NCBI GenBank assembly: GCA_948567375.1
Contig: OX419756.1
Span: forward strand, 44,804,552-44,868,551
DNA length: 64,000 nucleotides
Source: Lunularia cruciata
Taxonomy: Eukaryota > Streptophyta > Marchantiopsida > Lunulariales > Lunulariaceae
Direction of reading: 5' to 3'
Part shown: piece by piece, positions 1 through 12,402 of the stretch
Numbering within the stretch: the stretch's first letter is position 1
How the letters are laid out: each line of letters begins with the position of its first letter
The notes under the pieces: generated by a model
Seen by the model: only the letters and a program-made list of their open reading frames with translations
Told to the model about the DNA's origin: nothing
Database searches by the model: none
Program-made: the position numbers and the translations under genes

Positions 1-79
1 TCTTTGGGATCTTCATTTTCAGAAATAGTTCTTGCCACTCCTCCAGTGATTGTCTCTCCAACAAGGTCATAAAGGTTTT

Positions 80-1123
<1,044 letters not shown>

Positions 1124-1128
1124 GTATA
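1124..1128. repeat. Left target-site duplication (GTATA) of the nested insertion
   Basis: GTATA directly precedes the 5' LTR. The partner GTACA at 5213-5217 directly follows the 3' LTR. Removing the insert and one copy rejoins the host gag without loss, and the intact sister sequence at this place (about 1850-1858) confirms the original GTATA on the opposite strand. Confidence 0.85.
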
Positions 1129-1531
1129 TGTTATGTTTGGCTTGCTATAAGTGACTTGCCTATCAAGAGCAAGAGCAAAACTTGACTTATAGAAACTCCT
1201 TACAGTATCATGCGGATATATATTCAGTCACTTCTAAGGTTGAGTATTAAAGTGACTAGATATCTTGAGTGGTCAATACTCATGAAGTCACGCAGGTCTA
1301 TATTCAGGAGTTTAGACAGATGACAGAGTGACTATCCCTGTGTTTGTATATATATACATATGTGCAATGGAAATAAAGGTTTGAAGGCTGGTGTGAGCCT
1401 GTTTCAGCCGTGGAGGTAGCTTACGGGACAGGGAGTGAACCATGTTATTTCCTGTTAGTCCTCTGATTTATGTTTAATGTGCCTTATGATGTGCTATTGC
1501 GAGAGGTCCCTTTGGACTGTATTTTCTAACA
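1129..1531 (+). repeat. 5' LTR of nested copia element
   Basis: 403 bp, starting TGTTATG and ending TCTAACA. It contains a TATA-like run at 1347-1356 and an AATAAA at about 1372, suggesting U3, R and U5 order. The last 164 bp are repeated at 5049-5212. Confidence 0.93.
1347..1356 (+). promoter_or_regulatory. TATA-like element of the LTR promoter
   Basis: TATATATATA lies about 175 bp before the LTR end and just ahead of the AATAAA at about 1372. This is a plausible core promoter for the element. No transcript evidence is visible in the sequence. Confidence 0.5.
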
Positions 1532-1533
1532 AT

Positions 1534-1545
1534 TGGTATCAGAGC
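1534..1545 (+). promoter_or_regulatory. Primer-binding site (initiator Met tRNA)
   Basis: TGGTATCAGAGC follows the LTR by two bases and is the standard plant copia primer site complementary to initiator Met tRNA. Confidence 0.92.
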
Positions 1546-1621
1546 GTAGTTGGTCCTTAAGAGGGTCTTGAGATCTGAGGGTGCAGGGAAGTGGGTCCAG
1601 AAGCAAGTCCACAGCAAAGCA

Positions 1622-2573
1622 ATGGCAGGGGTGATATCCATATCAAACTAAATTTGCAGTGGAGAAGTTTGATGGGAAAACCAATTTTGGACTTTGGCAA
1701 CTGAAGATGAAGGACCTTCTTGTCCAGCAAGGACTGCATAGAGCACTAAAGAAGCAAAAGGAGGACAAAAGTGATGAGGATGGGGAAGATGAAGATGCAG
1801 ATTTTAGAGCTATTAGCACTATTAGGTTGAACCTTGCTGATGAAGTGCTATACAATGTTATGAATGAGGAATCTGCACCAAAACTATGGGCCAAACTGGA
1901 GAATCTTTATATGACCAAGTCTTTGACAAATAGAATGTTTGTTAAACAAAATTTGTATATGTTGAGGATGAAGGAAGGCCAGAGTATTATGGAACACCTC
2001 AATGCTTTCAACAAAATAATTTGTGAGTTGATGAGCATAGAGGTTAAGTTAGAAGAGGAGGATAAGGCATTGCTGTTATTGACTTCACTTTCTCCATCAT
2101 ATGAGCATCTGGTCACAACTCTTCTATATGGGAAGGATGATATAAACTGTGAGGAGGTCACTTCAGCATTATTGTCCAATGAGATGCAAAAAAGACCCAA
2201 CCAAGAAAAGACAAATTCAGAGGCTCTATTTATCAGAGGAAGGACAAGAGAGAGAGAGATCAGATCAGGAGTAAATCAAGATCCAAGTCTAGAACTGGAG
2301 GTTTCAAAGGCAAGTGCTGGATTTGTGGGAAGGTTGGACATTTCAAGAAGGATTGTAACAACAAGAGGCTTGAGTCCAACAAGGATAAAGGTCGACTTTC
2401 AGATCAAGCACGCATTGCTGAATCATCTGGAGTTGTGGATGATGTTCTATGAGTTACCCAAGACAAAGATCAATTTGAGGAGTCATGGATATTGGACTCC
2501 GGTTGCTCCTACCATATGTGTCCAAATAAGGAGTGGTTTCATGAGTACAAATCACTCAATGGAGGATCTGTAA
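1622..2573 (+). pseudogene. Copia gag with zinc knuckle (nested element)
   Basis: The original start codon is at 1622, but two bases are missing near 1650 compared with the host copy, so that frame meets a stop within ten codons. An open frame resumes from the internal ATG at 1659 and carries the gag body (NFGLWQLKMKDLL, then SLSPSYEHLVTTLL). After about 2250 the open frame no longer encodes the zinc knuckle; CWICGKVGHFKKDC is found in a shifted frame around 2310-2350. A stop also lies in the linker just before the protease, near 2450, where the host copy has a sense codon. Gag would assemble the particle; this copy probably makes none. Confidence 0.88.
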
Positions 2574-3062
2574 TAATGGGGAACAACATGGCTTGTAAAG
2601 CTATTGGCATTGGTACAATATACATTAGGATGTTTGATGGTATTGTGAGGACTCTTGCTGATGTGAGGCATGTTCCTGAGTTGAGGAAGAATTTGATATC
2701 ACTAGGCACTTTGGACTCAAATGGTTGGAGGTGGGGAGCAGAAAATGGAACACTCAAGGTATCAAAAGGAGCATTGGTTGTAATGAAGGGCAAGAAGATA
2801 GGAAACCTTTATGAGCTTGTTGGAGAGACCATCACTGGAGGAGTGGCAAGTAGTATTTCTGAAATGAAGATCCCAAAGATCTTACTCAGTTATGGCACCT
2901 CCGTTTGGGTCATATGAGTGAAAGTGGTCTAAGTGAATTGTCCAAGCAACAACTTCTGAAGGGCCTTAAAAGTCGTAAGTTAAAATTCTGTGAGCATTGT
3001 GTAATATGAAAGCAACGGAGGGTAAGCTTTTCCACAGGAGTTCATTGCACAAAGGGAATTTT
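2480..3062 (+). pseudogene. Copia protease and GAG-pre-integrase region (nested element)
   Basis: The frame from about 2480 holds the aspartic protease motif DSGCSYHM, the MGNNMACKAIGIG block and RHVPELRKNLISLG, typical of TNT1-like proteases. The frame ends at 2917 by a shift just before the GAG-pre-integrase motif LRLGHMSESGLSEL, which is readable in the next frame (about 2900-2945). A further in-frame stop occurs at about 3008 in the CEHC...KQRRVSF segment. At least two lesions separate the protease from the integrase. Confidence 0.85.
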
Positions 3063-3069
3063 AGACTAT

Positions 3070-5100
3070 GTGCATTCTGATGTTTGGGGCCCTGCACCTA
3101 TAGCTTCAAAATCTGGAGCATTATATTTTGTGTCTTTGGTTGATGATTACTCTAGGAGAGTGTGGGTCTACACCATGAAGCAAAAATCAGAGGTCTTCTC
3201 TATCTTTAAACAATGGAAGGTGATGATGGAGAAACAAACTGGAAGGAAAGTGAAGTGTTTGAGATCTGATAATGGTGGAGAATACAAATCTGGAGAGTTT
3301 GATAGATATTGTAAGGGTGAAGGGATAATCCATCACTTTACCATACCGGGTACTCCTCAACAAAATGGTGTGGCAGAGCGGATAAATCATACACTCTTGG
3401 AGAAAGCAAGAAGTATGTTAAGCAACATTGGATTGGAGAAGAGTTTTTGGGCAGAAGCTATAAATACAGCTTGTCATTTGGTAAACATTTCTCACTCTAC
3501 TACTATCGAGTATAAGACACCTATGGAAAAATGGACAGGTAGGCTTGTTGATTACTCTTCACTTAGAGTATTTGGATGCATAGCTTATGTTCATATTCAA
3601 CAAGAACAAAGGACAAAGTTAGATCCCAAATCTAGAAAATGTATATTCTTGGGATATGAGAAGGACACAAAGGGATATAGATTATGGGATCCAGAAAGGT
3701 GTTGTCTTGTTGTGAGTAAGGATGTAGTTTTTGATGAGACTAGTACAATTAAGGCTATTACTATAGCAAAAGAAAAGAATAAACAAATTCAGTCAGATTT
3801 TGTTAAGATAGATATTGATCTTGGAAATGAAGACATTTCACCTCTTGTAGATCTACCAAGTGAACCATTAGAAGAGAAAAGCCCAAAAGTGATTCATGAA
3901 CGTAGGTATCCAAATAGGGATAGAAGGCCTCCAAAGAGATTTGATGATTCTTTTGTAGCGTATGCTCTTCTTACGGAGAATGGTGAGCCTTCTTCATATG
4001 AAGAGGCAATGCAAGATCAAGAATGTCAAAAGTGGCATTGTGCAATGGAAGAGGAGATGAAGTCTTTGGCCAAGAACCAAACTTGGAGACTTGAAAAATT
4101 GCCTATGGGACAGAAGGCAATTGGTTGCAGATGGATATTTTGGAAGAAGGAAGGACTTCCAAAATCAGGTGGAGATAGATACAAAGCAAGGCTTGTAGCA
4201 AAGGGTTACAGCCAAAAAGAAGGTATTGACTTCAATGAGATTTTTTCACCAGTGGTAAAAATCTCTTCAATTCGTGCACTATTGGCAATAGTTGCATTGC
4301 ATAACTTGGAGTTGGAGCAACTAGATGTTACAACTGCTTTTTTACATGGAGAATTGGAGGAGGAGATTTACCTGCATCAACCTGAAGGTTTTGTGGTACC
4401 AAGGAACCATAACTTGGTTTGCAGGTTACAAAAGTCTTTATATGGACTAAAGCAAAGTCCAAGACTTTGGTACATGAAATTTGATACTTCCATGTTGAAG
4501 CACGGATATAACAGAAGTGAATCAGATTGTTGTGTGTACCTCAAGAAGCTACATGGACCTAGAGTATTTGATTTAATCATCTTGGTACTATATGTGGATG
4601 ATATGCTGATTGCTGCAAAGGATATGGTTGAGGTGGAGAAATTGAAAGCACAACTTGGTAAGGAGTTTGATATGAAGGACTTGGGTTCTTCAAAGAGGGT
4701 ACTTGGGATTGAAATCCATTGGGACAGGAGCAAGGGAAAGTTTTGGATATCTCAAAGGAGATATTTGGAAAAATTACTTGCTCGGTTTGGCATGGAGAAA
4801 GCAAAACCAGTGAAGACTCCAATGGCAAGTCATTTTAGGATATCATTGGAGCAATGTACATCAAATGAGGAGGAGAGAAAAGTAATGTCCAACATTCCTT
4901 ATGCTAGTGCTGTTGGGAGTTTAATGTATGCTATGGTCTGCACTAGACCAGACATCTCATATGCTATGAGCATGGTGAGTAGATACATGGCAAATCCGGG
5001 GAAACAACATTGGGAAGTTGTGAAGTGGATACTTCACAACTTGGATGTTGGAAATAAAGGTTCGAAGGCTGGTGTGAGCCTGTTTCAGCCGTGGAGGTAG
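3070..5100 (+). pseudogene. Copia integrase and reverse transcriptase, truncated and fused to LTR sequence
   Basis: One open frame of about 676 codons. The integrase core has the D,D-35-E triad: D25/D26 in LVDDYSRR, D67 in RSDNGGEY and E103 in NGVAER. After a variable hinge, RT begins around residue 340 (RYKARLVAKGYSQKEG), with QLDVTTAFLHG as the first catalytic Asp block, SLYGLKQSPRLWY, and YVDD at about 508-511. The RT connection region ends at GKQHWEVVKWILHNL. At 5049 the sequence jumps directly into the 3' LTR, so the last 17 or so codons are translated LTR and RNase H is absent. It is preceded by a stop and frameshifts, so no full polyprotein can be made. Confidence 0.93.
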
Positions 5101-5212
5101 CTTCCGGGACAGGGAGTGAACCATGTTATTTCCTGTTAGTCCTCTGATTTATGTTTAATGTGCCTTATGATGTGCTATTGCGAGAGGTCCCTTTGGACTG
5201 TATTTTCTAACA
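5049..5212 (+). repeat. Truncated 3' LTR of nested element
   Basis: Matches 1368-1531 over the full 164 bp without gaps and with two substitutions (near 5063 and 5104). The missing upstream LTR part and RNase H region were lost in one deletion whose right end is at 5049. Confidence 0.95.
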
Positions 5213-5217
5213 GTACA
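5213..5217. repeat. Right target-site duplication (GTACA) of the nested insertion
   Basis: Right-hand copy of the 5-bp duplication, with one T to C difference from the left copy at 1124-1128. Confidence 0.8.
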
Positions 5218-5446
5218 GCACTTCATCAGCAAGGTGCAACTGAATAGTGCTAATAGCTCTGAGATTTGCATCTTCATCTTCCTCATCCTCATCACTTTTG
5301 TCCTCCTTTTTCTTCTTTAGTGCTCTATGCAGTCCTTGCTGGACAAGAAGGTCCTTCATCTTCAGTTGCCAAAGTCCAAAGTTATTTCTCCCATTAAACT
5401 TCTCCACTGCAAATTTAGCATTTGATATGGATATCACCCCTGCCAT
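5218..5446 (-). pseudogene. Copia gag, 5' segment (host element)
   Basis: The ATG at 5446 opens a frame of about 77 codons with the TNT1-type gag start: MAGVISISNAKFAVEKF, then a WQLKMKDLLVQQGLHRAL block and an acidic Glu/Asp-rich stretch, ending at ADEVLY. The frame is cut by the nested insertion; its continuation is the segment read down from 1123. This copy retains the N-terminal gag frame that has a 2-base deletion in the nested copy. Confidence 0.88.
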
Positions 5447-5522
5447 TGCTTTGCTGTATAGTTGCTTTTGGACCTACTTCCCTGCACCCCCAGATCTCAA
5501 GACCTTCTTCAGGACCAACTAA

Positions 5523-5534
5523 GCTCTGATACCA
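5523..5534 (-). promoter_or_regulatory. Primer-binding site of host element (initiator Met tRNA)
   Basis: On the minus strand this reads TGGTATCAGAGC, complementary to the 3' end of plant initiator methionine tRNA. It lies two bases inside the LTR, as in most plant copia elements. It would prime minus-strand DNA synthesis. Confidence 0.88.
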
Positions 5535-5536
5535 AT

Positions 5537-5960
5537 TGTTAGAAAATACAGTCCCAAGGACCTCTCGCAATAGCACATCATAAGGCCCATTAAATATAAA
5601 TCAGAGGACTAACAGGAAATAAAGTGGTTCACTCCCTGTCCCAGAAGCTACCCCCACGGCTGAAACAGGCTCACACCAGCCTTTGAACCTTTATTTCTCA
5701 TTGCACATAGATATATATACACACAAACAAAGATAGTCACTCAGCACTGTCATCCGATTGAACTCCTGAATATTGACTTGCAGGACTTCATGAGTATTGA
5801 CCACTCAAGATATCTAGTCGCTTTAATACTCAGCCTTAGTAATGATTGAACATATCTAGACAAGTGACTGTCCCTGTCCTCACCTCACTGCATGTTTCAT
5901 CAATCGAGTTTGCTCTTGCTCTTGATCAGTCAAGTCCCTTATAACAAGCCAAACATAACA
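5537..5960 (-). repeat. 5' LTR of the host copia element
   Basis: In minus orientation it begins TGTTATG and ends TCTAACA, the usual TG...CA ends with a short inverted repeat. It is 424 bp, against 403 bp for the LTR of the nested copy, and clearly the same family with scattered substitutions and small indels. A TATA-like run and an AATAAA precede its distal third. It abuts the primer-binding site at 5523-5534. Confidence 0.9.
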
Positions 5961-5997
5961 TGATAGATTTCTTGGTGAAAACTTTCGTCGAGCGATT

Positions 5998-6790
5998 GTG
6001 CTCCGATACAACCTTGGAAAAATTAAATCTAACTTTAAACTGAAAGAAGTGGCAGAGTGGTTGCGTCTTCTACTTTCGGGTAATATATGTGGCGTGGATC
6101 TTGGTGGCGATTGTGACGATGTTGAATCTCAGCTACAGGAGCAATTAGTAAGTCCCTATCTGGTCCGTTTCAGTTTACACGAATGGCAAAACATCGGGTC
6201 ATCTCTCCTCAACCGTGTCTGCCGCAAATCCTTCACAATTCATGCTTGATATGATTGATCTCGTATCAGCAGATGTTCTCAGCTTAGGGGAGGGCTCGGC
6301 CGCGTCTTTGACAGCGAGCCAACAAAGTCCAGTAGCACATCCTGGTTGGTCTTGGTTGGTATTTATGTACAGAAGAACTAGCTGAAGACTAAAGATACGT
6401 CTTTTTTGAGAAAGCACTCCTCAACACCTTTGTTACTGCTCTCACTGTGTATCTACGAGCAGGACCCGTAGTCACAGGCAGATATGAGTTTTCCTGCAAA
6501 AACTGGGACGAAACAAATCAGAATTAAAGTTGAGACTAGTTGATATTTTCAGAGAACATAGGGAATTTTCTTTTTAATTCCTACATTACAACACATCGAT
6601 CAAGTTCTTGGATGGACTTTCCATCAATTTTATAATGATAACGGCTTCGAAAATCTCATGGAGCTTCTTCGAGTCAACTTTACTTTCGAAGATATTTAAC
6701 GTTCCAGGATTTGCAAGCGATGGAAAAGATGCTGTGGTGTGTGAAGCATTACAAAGGAGTAAGAAGCAAGCGGGTTCTTCTGCATTCTAA
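5998..6790 (+). pseudogene. Decayed LRR-like coding fragment, copy 1
   Basis: A short open frame at 5998-6249 includes LLSGNICGVDLGG and, further on, HEWQNIGSSLLNRV. A second block near 6630-6700 carries NLMELLRVNFTFEDI in another frame. Both have counterparts in the same order at 12727-13015 and 13190-13330. The leucine spacing (NLMELL..N.T.E.I) is like the LRRs of large plant LRR/NTPase-type proteins common in bryophytes, but that assignment is from memory and weak. Stops and frame changes between blocks show it is broken. No start codon or splice sites are convincing. Confidence 0.45.
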
Positions 6791-9700
6791 GGATGCAAAG
6801 CTGGACCTTACAAGATCGAAGACCGATCGAGTACTTACGCGTGGCTGCGCAAGGTGGTGAGTGTTCGAATTCCATCCCATCTTTTCTGTCATGCTTCAGA
6901 GAGTACGCTTAAAAGACTTGAAATGAAAAGATAAGAAAATTAACCCTACTGGTTACTAGTAATGCTTTAAAGGTAACCATCGTATACTGGGCTTTTTAAA
7001 TTAGTTTCTTTTTTAGAGTGGAAACCTTATAATATCTCGAAACTTCCCGGACGGACAACGGAAATACCCGTGCTCAATGTGCAATGATATGCCAATAATG
7101 GTTCTGCTCTTGTTGAACATTTTCCAGGTAAGACCCATCTGAAAGTGACGACGATGGAACCAGTATCGAGGAAAACAAGCGAGTGGAAGTCCCTTGGAAA
7201 ACGAAAGAGAAATTTGCCAAATTGGCGGTGAAGTTTCGACCTTAAAACACCATATGGGGGATCGAGGTGGAAATGGTACGCTATGACTCCACCATGAACG
7301 TCTCGAGGCGGAAACATACTTTACTTGGCATATGTACCTAACTTAACTGCACTTAGAACTGGGCCTGTTAACGAGGGTTGCAAATACATGAGTGGATTAT
7401 CTATGGTTGCTGCAAACAACCCCTTCTGAACTCTGTCTGTTTGCTCACAGACAGGGATGGCTTCTCAAGGAGATCTCCGGTCTTCTTCTTCATTTTGAGA
7501 GGTTGATTAGAATCTGAGAGCAATGCCAGCTTGATTCGGATCCGTTCTCCTTAGCTAGAATCAGTAGCGAGCTGCAAGCTGTATGGCATCGCCGTGGATT
7601 CGGGTGGACTTTAGACCATATCATGCGTTCGCTGTTGGAAGTACAGTACTGATTTCTTCTGCTCTGCTAGCACGCCAGTACTACTTTGATTGTTGCCTGT
7701 TGTGAGTGGATGCCGTCACGAGTGATTGTTGCGTGACTTGATCTACCATGCTGGTTTACATGTTTCCAGTTTAGCTGTTGAAGTCGGGCTCGCTCGTGCA
7801 AGTTTTCTTCTCTTCAGCTGTCAAGTCCTGAATCAGATGAATTCCTGATTTGGTTTTGGTTTGTCGCAATTGAGTTCCCTATCGACGAATCTGAGGTTCC
7901 AGGCTGGTCCTCATGACCGGCAGTACTATGGGAGGGATACAAATAAACGGTGTCCATCTCAAAGCTGACCTACTTGTCATTATACTCTATTAATTAATCA
8001 TGTATTTAACTCAATAGCAAACATTACTTCCTTCCCATATTCGAATTTAAACACGAGAGAAGTTTCTAATTTAACCCGAATAAAGTTTAAATAATGAATA
8101 TACAGTAATCTATATCAAACCATGATCCTAACTTTATGTATGGAATTCCTTTGTACACTTGAAAGGCGTGTTTTTCTCTAGAACATAAAATACGTCGGTC
8201 TATCTGCAACACCTAGTATTTCAATAATACTAGGTGTACAAATACTAAAAAGAGTTGTACTAGGAATTTTCATGTAGTAATTGTAGGATCACTTTAACAT
8301 TATGGGTAGTGCGATAAGTAATTAAAAAATTAAGAATTCAAATAAATAATTTTACTCCTGACTAGAATTCTCCGCCCATGATTTTTCCTTGTCAATGAGA
8401 ATACTATATATTATTTTTATGGATCCATATATGTTTGTTTACTTCCGTTTAACTTCCACGCTCTTTCATCGACCTCATCTTCCCATTAATACCATCGATA
8501 AAACAGAAATTAATTCCACGTATTTATATCCTTATCCATGAGCTAGAAGAAAAACCCAAGACTTTGGTTGAAAAATAAAAAATGGTAGACGCAAAATGCT
8601 ACTCTTGCTGGTCAAACCCAATTCAAAACTTACTCAACGACATACCCAAGAATTTTAAAGCCCTCGATTACTAAGATTTATAAGTATAGGGAATGTCTCC
8701 CCACTTGTCCGAAGCAGAGCAAGGTCTAATAAAATGAACCAGATCGGCAATGGCTCCACCATCATCGGCATCCTTCATGTTGAAATATGTTCTGTTTTTA
8801 TCATATGAGTATGTACACGTACGAGAGGAGTACTACATGTCACAAGAAAGTGCAAACTTGATTGGGAGTCTAAAAGTAAGATTGCTCCAGTATGATGTGA
8901 GAAGTCCACGATCAGTTCACATGCGTGTTCTAGAAAGAGCACAAGCTTAAGAGAGCCAGATATAGATAGATAAAACCCGTTGACATTGGTAGAAATCATT
9001 CTTTCCTTCTTACAACTCTTCCGGAGATATGGGCGAGGAGGTTGGTAGAGTGCTGGGGGAGGCATTGTACCTGGTAAGAAAACTACTTGACCGCATCAGA
9101 AAGTAGCTGGAGAAAGGAGGAGTAGATTTCTGCATAACGCTCTTAGGTGTAAGCTGACCCTGGCATCCGGTTCATTGTGGCAGGGTCGTTGAGTCTAGTT
9201 GGTGTGGACCCATGTGTTGGCGAGGATAATCCGTCTCTGCAAATGTGTATCTCAAATTACTGCCCAAGTTAGCAGATGAGTTCATTGCAGCTGAGAATGC
9301 TTCACGTTTCTTCCGGCGTTATTTAAACCTTAGCGGTTCATTTGGCGAGGTCTAATTCCGGATGTCATTCTTCCAAGTTGGAAAGTTGATTCTGCTGACA
9401 GTGGGTGCTGGCCCTGTTTGTTATATCCGGAGCAGACGTGGTTTTGAGTTTATTTTAGCTACATGAGAAGGATCGGAGCATATCTGTAAAGCAAGTCATG
9501 AGTGGTCGAACGTGATTATGCTATGGTCTGTTCGTACTCTTTAATCGAGAAAAGGTATCATCCTTAACCTCGAGAATATTGCAAAGTGCTCCTATTCATC
9601 ACTCTGTGTGCCCCTCAAACTATCAGATTGTGGAGCAGATTAGAAGCAGAGGCGGCAGGATGAAAATTTCTGCTCATGACTTGTTTCTATATTCGGTCAC

Positions 9701-11676
9701 TGATCTCGAGCTTCTTATCGCCCACACATCCCAGTGGTCCGCCTTCCCTTCATGTCTAAGTAGTCTACAGTATTTGAACCTTACAAAGGACTCCGAAGTC
9801 CTATTTCATGTGAATTTGGGTTCTCGGACGATCTGTGATCTCTCTGATCTACACCTTACGGGAAGTCTCTAAGTAGATATTTTTTAGACTCACCAATTGA
9901 GAGTCACATTCTGCCTATTTACGACTATAATTTCACTCGGAGAAACAATGTCTGAATAGGCAGAATTTGCTGGTTGGTGATTTGAATCACCTAGCAGATC
10001 ATCGAAGTCACCTTTATGGCCACTGTAGAATTGATGTTACCCGGTTCAAGCCATCTAGAAATTTAGGCGGTTACATTTGTAGAATGTTCACCTGTTGGCA
10101 GTTGTACATGTTCAGACAAGTACGCATGGTGACATAATGCACACCTAAAACTAATCTTCAAAACGTATGCTTCGCTTTTCTATTTTGCGAAAGATATCGC
10201 GCATCAATACAGATACAGGATTTGAAACAATGACTTCTGATAATTGTCTCTTTTCTTTATGAAAAGCTTGTGCTGGAAGCAATTCAGATCCTGAGGCCAA
10301 AGCTGTAATTGTAGACTCAATATAAACAATTTATCAACCAGAAGCAACAGAAGGTGCAGAAAGTGTGATCTAAGTGGGCTCAGTCTTTGCTAATGCCCTC
10401 TCCGATGTTATCGAATGGCCATTGTGTTGATGCAACCCAGGACGATCTGAAATGCGTGGTGTATAAATAACTGAAAACCTTTAATTTGCAGGTCCGGGAG
10501 TGCGCAGCAGCGCTATAGAGAATGGCGTAGCAAACCAAAATACTGGTTAGTTTGCAGCAAAAGCATTTTGTCAATACAAAACTTCGCTTGTAATCGTAGA
10601 TTTTGAGTCATTGATCAAACTGTCGTTGTGACCTTCTTTGCGGATGGGGCATGTTACGGAAGCTTCCTGGATCCCTGGAATTTGAGAACACATAGTTGAC
10701 GTTGTACTTTACATGGAAGTACTCCTCTCCGTGTTGACCTCTCTATGAATATTTATATGACGCGGTGATAGTGTGCAATACACAATGCGAGGCCACTGAG
10801 AATGTTTTATGTTTCTGTGGCCTTTCTTTCCAAGTTGCATAACTTGCTCGAGTCTAACAATCTGATCTGCACATCCGATTTCGTTCTCAGCTTTATACTA
10901 CACATTGATTGAAGTTGATGACCCGTTGTCTAACGAGCTCCATATAAACGTTGCCCGACCTATCAACTCCTTGACAAAGGCCAGCATGGTTTTGAGATTT
11001 CGATGCCACTTGCATCTTTCCTACCATGGTTCCGATTGCTGCCTGAACTCTATAAAGTTCAAGCAAGTTCTTCCATAGTTATGGAAGAACTAGGTTTGAG
11101 CAGGGACACATAGGGCACACTTCTCATAAATTAAAGATGCACATGCAGGGGGAGAGACTACAGTCGTGTCGTCTTCTAAGTGTCGTGAAGAATCACTATG
11201 GCTCCCCTGACGAGTTTGTTGGCCGCCTGCCAAGATCCAACCCTAAATCCTGATCCCGATCCCCCAACTATGTACCGATTGGCATAACGCTTGTATTGAA
11301 GTGAATGAGGCAATTTGTGTGGCATTCTGAAGCAGAATACGCGAAAAGTCTCTTACATCCCACCACCGGCATGAGATCGAATGCCCTTCTGGATTCGTTC
11401 ACACGGTGTATAGGAGTGTGTAGAAGTTCGAGGTTCAGTTAATTATTTATCTCATTTTGCATGTCTTACTAACCCAGTTAAATTAATCAAATTATCAATG
11501 TTGTTCACATTCTGGTTGGTTCAGAATAATAGGAAAAGAGATTAGCTAGCCTAAGTGGCAGTGGACAGCGAATCCATTGTCACTGGTAGATGGGACATTT
11601 AGATTTCGTGTTTCATCTCTGAATTCTTAGGGATAAAGTACGATAAAGGCTGAGGGCTCAGAGTAAGAGCCTGACG
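6791..11676. other. Intergenic stretch, no gene seen
   Basis: About 4.9 kb with only short open frames, none with recognisable motifs or splice-linked continuations. 7980-8600 is more AT-rich than its surroundings. I see no RNA gene, LTR or tandem array here. Confidence 0.6.
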
Positions 11677-12021
11677 ATGTCTATAGAATCTGCGACAGCA
11701 GTAGATGAAGGAAATATGGAGAACCAATTTACTCCACCAGCTTCAGCATTCTACAGCCAAGAGATTGATGATCTAGCTGTTTGTGCTAGGAAAGAACTAG
11801 CACCAGTTCTGGAATCGGTCCACGGTGGGCTCCACGCTATCAATTGCAAGATTCCAAGTGCTTTGTTTCTGATTGAAAGAGCAGCTGATTCGATCAGAAA
11901 TCAGAAACTTGCCGCTATAGCTGTGACCATGGAAGGTTCACGTTTTTTTCTTCTAGAAGTCCAAGTATGTATACCGGTATTGGGTTCAAGACTTTCGAAA
12001 CTTTTGGGTGTTCAAACTTGA
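11677..12021 (+). other. Possible coding exon, unrecognised
   Basis: An ATG at 11677 opens a 114-codon frame of ordinary composition (EIDDLAVCARKELAPVLESV, then IERAADSIRNQKLAAIAV) with amphipathic helical character. It lies just upstream of the second LRR-like fragment, on the same strand, and could be the amino-terminal exon of that broken gene. I do not recognise it. Equally it could be a chance frame. Confidence 0.35.
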
Positions 12022-12402
12022 CCTGTGAAATTCTGTGAGAATGTTCACAAGAATTTTGTATATCAAGACACTACTTGTAACGGTAAGTTTAGCTCTCGTT
12101 CTTTGCGTGCCTGAAATCTCAGTCCCTGAATGGGAAGCAATTCTGATCGCAGTGCAATCTAACACAGCCTTGGAAAATATTTACTAGATAGAGTCTGTCG
12201 TCCTTTTGCGTCGGACAGAGGAGGCAGAGGGAACAGATCTAGAGGGGGAACTTGGGAGGCTTTGGGAGAATGTCATCTTAAAAGCCCGCAATCTGAGATC
12301 GCTTCCTGATTTTAATGAGATGTAGTATGGCATTGGGCCAATGTTTGCGACTATCTTAGTGTTGGGCTTGCTTAGAAGTCCTTCCACTGTTGGAAAAGCT
12401 CA

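Larger units (their letters stand above)
1129..5212 (+). mobile_element. Nested Ty1/copia element, plus strand, internally deleted
   Basis: A second copy of the same copia family is inserted head-to-head into the host gag. It has a complete 5' LTR (1129-1531), a PBS (1534-1545), damaged gag and protease (1622-2917), integrase and reverse transcriptase (3070-5048), and only the last 164 bp of the 3' LTR (5049-5212). The RNase H end of pol, the polypurine tract and the first 239 bp of the 3' LTR are missing. Flanks GTATA (1124-1128) and GTACA (5213-5217) form a 5-bp target duplication with one mismatch. The retained 3' LTR differs from the 5' LTR at 2 of 164 positions, so the insertion is recent. 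It cannot be autonomous. Confidence 0.95.

Noticed and set aside
6045-6070. TGGCAGAGTGGTTGCG as a tRNA A box
   Set aside because: No B box at the right distance and no cloverleaf; it lies in the LRR-like relic.
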